In this document: positions 61,753-64,000 of the stretch, in pieces
Layout of the letters: each line of letters starts with the position of its first letter
How positions within the stretch are numbered: the first letter of the stretch is position 1
Assembly (NCBI GenBank): GCA_013141115.1
Contig: JABFRP010000004.1
Coordinates: forward strand, 186,001 to 250,000
Source of the DNA: Ferruginibacter sp.
Lineage (GTDB): Bacteria > Bacteroidota > Bacteroidia > Chitinophagales > Chitinophagaceae
Direction of reading: 5' to 3'
Length of the DNA: 64,000 nt
The notes under the pieces: generated by a model
What the model saw: the letters and a program-made list of their open reading frames with translations, nothing else
Database searches by the model: none
Told to the model about the DNA's origin: nothing
Translations under genes and position numbers: made by a program

Positions 61753-64000
61753 ATGAGAAAACTGCTATTGTTATTTCTTATTCTAACAGGTTCAGTTGCT
61801 TATTCCCAAAAAAACATCAATGGGAAAGTAATAGATAAGAACGGAGTGCCTGTGTCATTTACTTCGATCACAATAAAAGGAAAAAAGACTGGTACGCAAT
61901 CAGATCAAAACGGAGAGTTTTCATTAAAAGTATCTCTGAACGACGTACTGGTATTTAGCAATACCTCCTTTGTTACTGCTGAAATTGCAGTGAACAATGC
62001 AAATTATTATCCGGTAACATTACAGAACAAGGAAAACACAATCCAGGAAGTAGTAGTTACCAGTGCTTTTAACATTACCCGTACCTCAAGAAGTGTATCT
62101 TCTAATATTCAAACCATATCTGCCGACAAATTAAATACAGTACGTTCCACTAACATTAATAATGCATTAGCAGGTAAAGTGGCAGGGGTTCAGGTACGCA
62201 GCCAATCTGGAGCCGCACTTGGGCGGGAAACGGCAATAAGATTAAGGGGCGAAAATTCTCTGGGGGCAGGTACCGGTGCAATTTATGTTGTTGACGGTAC
62301 AATTGTTACCAATGCGAATGATATTAACCTGGATGATATTGAAGAGCTGAATGTGTTGCAGGGGCCATCTGCGGCAGCCCTATTTGGGCCTGACGGGTCA
62401 AACGGTGCCGTTGTGGTAACCACCAAAAAAGGACGTAAGAATAACAATACAGGCATTGAGATAAATTCAGCACTATATTTTGATAATATATTCGTAACAC
62501 CGCAATATCAAAATGCTTATGCCGGTGGTAGTGCGCAAGACTTGTATCAATACAAATGGCAAACAGGGCAACCTGAAGGATGGAAAGCGCTGGATGGTAA
62601 ATATTATCATGATTATTCTGATGACGCATCATGGGGGCCACGTATTGCAGGGCAGGAATATATACCCTGGTATGCATGGTATGGTGGCCATGAAAATTCC
62701 TACAAAACGGCAAGGCTTACCCCACAGCCTAACAACGTAAGAGATTTTTATGATCGTGGGGTAACCAAACAGAATAATATAAATTTTGTAAAAGGCGGTG
62801 ATAATTTTAAGCTACGAATTTCTTATACCAATCTTGATGTTAAAGGAATTATGCCTGGGTCCTACCTGCAAAAAAATACCTTTAATAGCAGCATGTCAGT
62901 AGATATTTCGCCAAGCATTGCCGTTAACGCCAACATCAATTATTTAAATCAGAAAAGAAATTCAGAAAATAATGATGGATATTCCAATCAGTCTGCCGGC
63001 AGTTTCAATCAGTGGTTTCACCGGGATCTGGACATGGGCATGATGCGTAGTTTAAGAAATTTGCGTACCCCGGAGGGTATTTATGCCAGCTGGAATCATA
63101 AAAATCCCGGAGCTTATGATCCAAATAATCTAGTGTCTTTTTACGGAGCAAACTTTTGGCTAAATCCTTACACTTATTTTGATTTAATTAAAACACCTGA
63201 TACCAGAAATCGCTTGTATGGTGATGCAGGTATTACGGTTAAAATTACCAAGGATTTAAAATTACGTGGTACGTACAGGCGCAATCAATTGAATACTGCA
63301 GGAACTTTAATTTATCCTATAGAAATGGAGAATAGTTCGTCACAATCTTCCTTTAATCCATTTGAAGGGAACGGTTTAGCAGGTTATGGCATTGATAATA
63401 GTTCGGATATTCGTCAGAATTATGAGTTATTGGCCAGCTATTCTAAAAAAATTAAATCTTTTCAAATCAATGCAAATGCGGGTGTTGATATACTAAAAAG
63501 CCTGTTTGAAAGATACCAAATTAATACCATTGGTGGTTTAAAAGTGCCGGGCTTATATTCAATTGCAAATTCTGTAAGTGCGGCTAAAAACTCTAATCCT
63601 AATTCTCCAACTGGTAATCCGCAATCAATAATTCCTTTAAAACAAAGAGCCTGGTTCCTGAGAGGTGATGTGGGGTATAAAAATTTTGTTTTTGCTGAAG
63701 GGTCTTTTAGAAGAAACTTTATCTCCAGCGAACCTGCAGGCAAATCCATTGATGCCTATTCAGTTGGTACAAGCTTAATATTCAGTGAATTTTTTAAAGA
63801 GAAAAAAATATTGTCTTACGGAAAACTCCGGGCTTCTATTGGGCAGGTAAACAACAGGCTGTTACCTTTTCAACTCTATAATACCTATGCTCCTAATGCT
63901 TCCGATTTGTTTACCATGTCCGAGCCCAATACTTTTATCGACCCTAACCTGCATGGCAGCGTAAATACCGAAAAGGAATTAGGGATAGAAACCAGGTGGT
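61753..64000 (+). CDS. SusC/RagA-family TonB-dependent receptor, 5' part
   Basis: An outer-membrane receptor gene, cut off by the window end (749 codons visible, no stop). Signal peptide to AYSQ, then a carboxypeptidase-regulatory-like domain (INGKVIDKNGVPVSF, NGEFSLKVS; about residues 20-95), then the plug with NALAGKVAGVQVRSQSGA, IRLRGENSL and AIYVVDGTIV. The barrel continues to the edge (KELGIETRW). Receptors of this family import glycans or other large nutrients with a SusD partner, which would be expected just outside the window. Probably regulated by the LytS/LytTR pair. Confidence 0.95.
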   Translation, partial: MRKLLLLFLILTGSVAYSQKNINGKVIDKNGVPVSFTSITIKGKKTGTQSDQNGEFSLKVSLNDVLVFSNTSFVTAEIAVNNANYYPVTLQNKENTIQEVVVTSAFNITRTSRSVSSNIQTISADKLNTVRSTNINNALAGKVAGVQVRSQSGAALGRETAIRLRGENSLGAGTGAIYVVDGTIVTNANDINLDDIEELNVLQGPSAAALFGPDGSNGAVVVTTKKGRKNNNTGIEINSALYFDNIFVTPQYQNAYAGGSAQDLYQYKWQTGQPEGWKALDGKYYHDYSDDASWGPRIAGQEYIPWYAWYGGHENSYKTARLTPQPNNVRDFYDRGVTKQNNINFVKGGDNFKLRISYTNLDVKGIMPGSYLQKNTFNSSMSVDISPSIAVNANINYLNQKRNSENNDGYSNQSAGSFNQWFHRDLDMGMMRSLRNLRTPEGIYASWNHKNPGAYDPNNLVSFYGANFWLNPYTYFDLIKTPDTRNRLYGDAGITVKITKDLKLRGTYRRNQLNTAGTLIYPIEMENSSSQSSFNPFEGNGLAGYGIDNSSDIRQNYELLASYSKKIKSFQINANAGVDILKSLFERYQINTIGGLKVPGLYSIANSVSAAKNSNPNSPTGNPQSIIPLKQRAWFLRGDVGYKNFVFAEGSFRRNFISSEPAGKSIDAYSVGTSLIFSEFFKEKKILSYGKLRASIGQVNNRLLPFQLYNTYAPNASDLFTMSEPNTFIDPNLHGSVNTEKELGIETRW

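Overview
The window is a stretch of an AT-rich chromosome from a member of Bacteroidota, most likely Chitinophagaceae. The evidence is TAnnTTTG promoter elements, rare Shine-Dalgarno sites, a fused ccoNO oxidase gene, a SusC/RagA receptor, a DUF6728-type small protein, a GH3-family enzyme, N-terminal lipoprotein signals of the FSCK/LACK type, and an arginine pathway built on an N-acylornithine carbamoyltransferase. It carries mostly ordinary housekeeping genes, plus a few accessory islands.

Layout. 1-4.2 kb: secreted esterase, MORN-like protein and a large Asp-box beta-propeller. 4.2-19.1 kb: a microaerobic respiration region. It holds a universal stress protein, OsmC, a LOG-family protein, two small coiled-coil proteins, the copper ATPase ccoI, the cbb3 oxidase operon ccoS-NO-Q-P-G-H with two membrane proteins, and a PAS histidine kinase with a response regulator fused to a CRP/FNR DNA-binding module. 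Four promoters here share one architecture: two TGATnnnnATCA-like boxes exactly 22 bp apart, the proximal one centred 36.5 bp upstream of the last base of a TAnnTTTG-like -7 element. I read this as a local FNR-like regulon, plausibly driven by the kinase and regulator next door. 19.4-24.3 kb: msrB, DUF6728, lpxB, an archaeal-type AAA ATPase bracketed by inverted repeats, a methyltransferase and a possible orphan nuclease. 24.4-34.4 kb: clpS, a Gcr-like membrane protein, an ECF sigma/anti-sigma pair, a DM13 lipoprotein, a beta-propeller lipoprotein, a sialate O-acetylesterase and a TPR protein. 34.5-42.1 kb: tRNA-Val, a hemC-like gene interrupted by two homopolymer frameshifts, mtaB, a GH3 enzyme and a Gfo/Idh/MocA oxidoreductase.

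42.2-51 kb is the arginine operon (GNAT, argG, argC, argD, N-acylornithine carbamoyltransferase, argB, deacylase, argH). It is preceded by a short ORF rich in Arg codons near its end, a candidate attenuation leader peptide. 51.9-56.6 kb holds dxr, rseP and a membrane MutS-like ATPase. tmRNA follows, then a HipB/HipS/HipT-like three-gene toxin-antitoxin locus whose promoter has three 16-bp repeats at exact 60-bp steps. After a decayed stretch come a LytS/LytTR two-component pair and the 5' part of a SusC-type receptor gene that runs off the end.

Dispersed short repeats sit between genes, and one GC-rich repeat family lies in frame inside two genes (mtaB and the carbamoyltransferase gene). All functional calls are from reading motifs; no database search was run.
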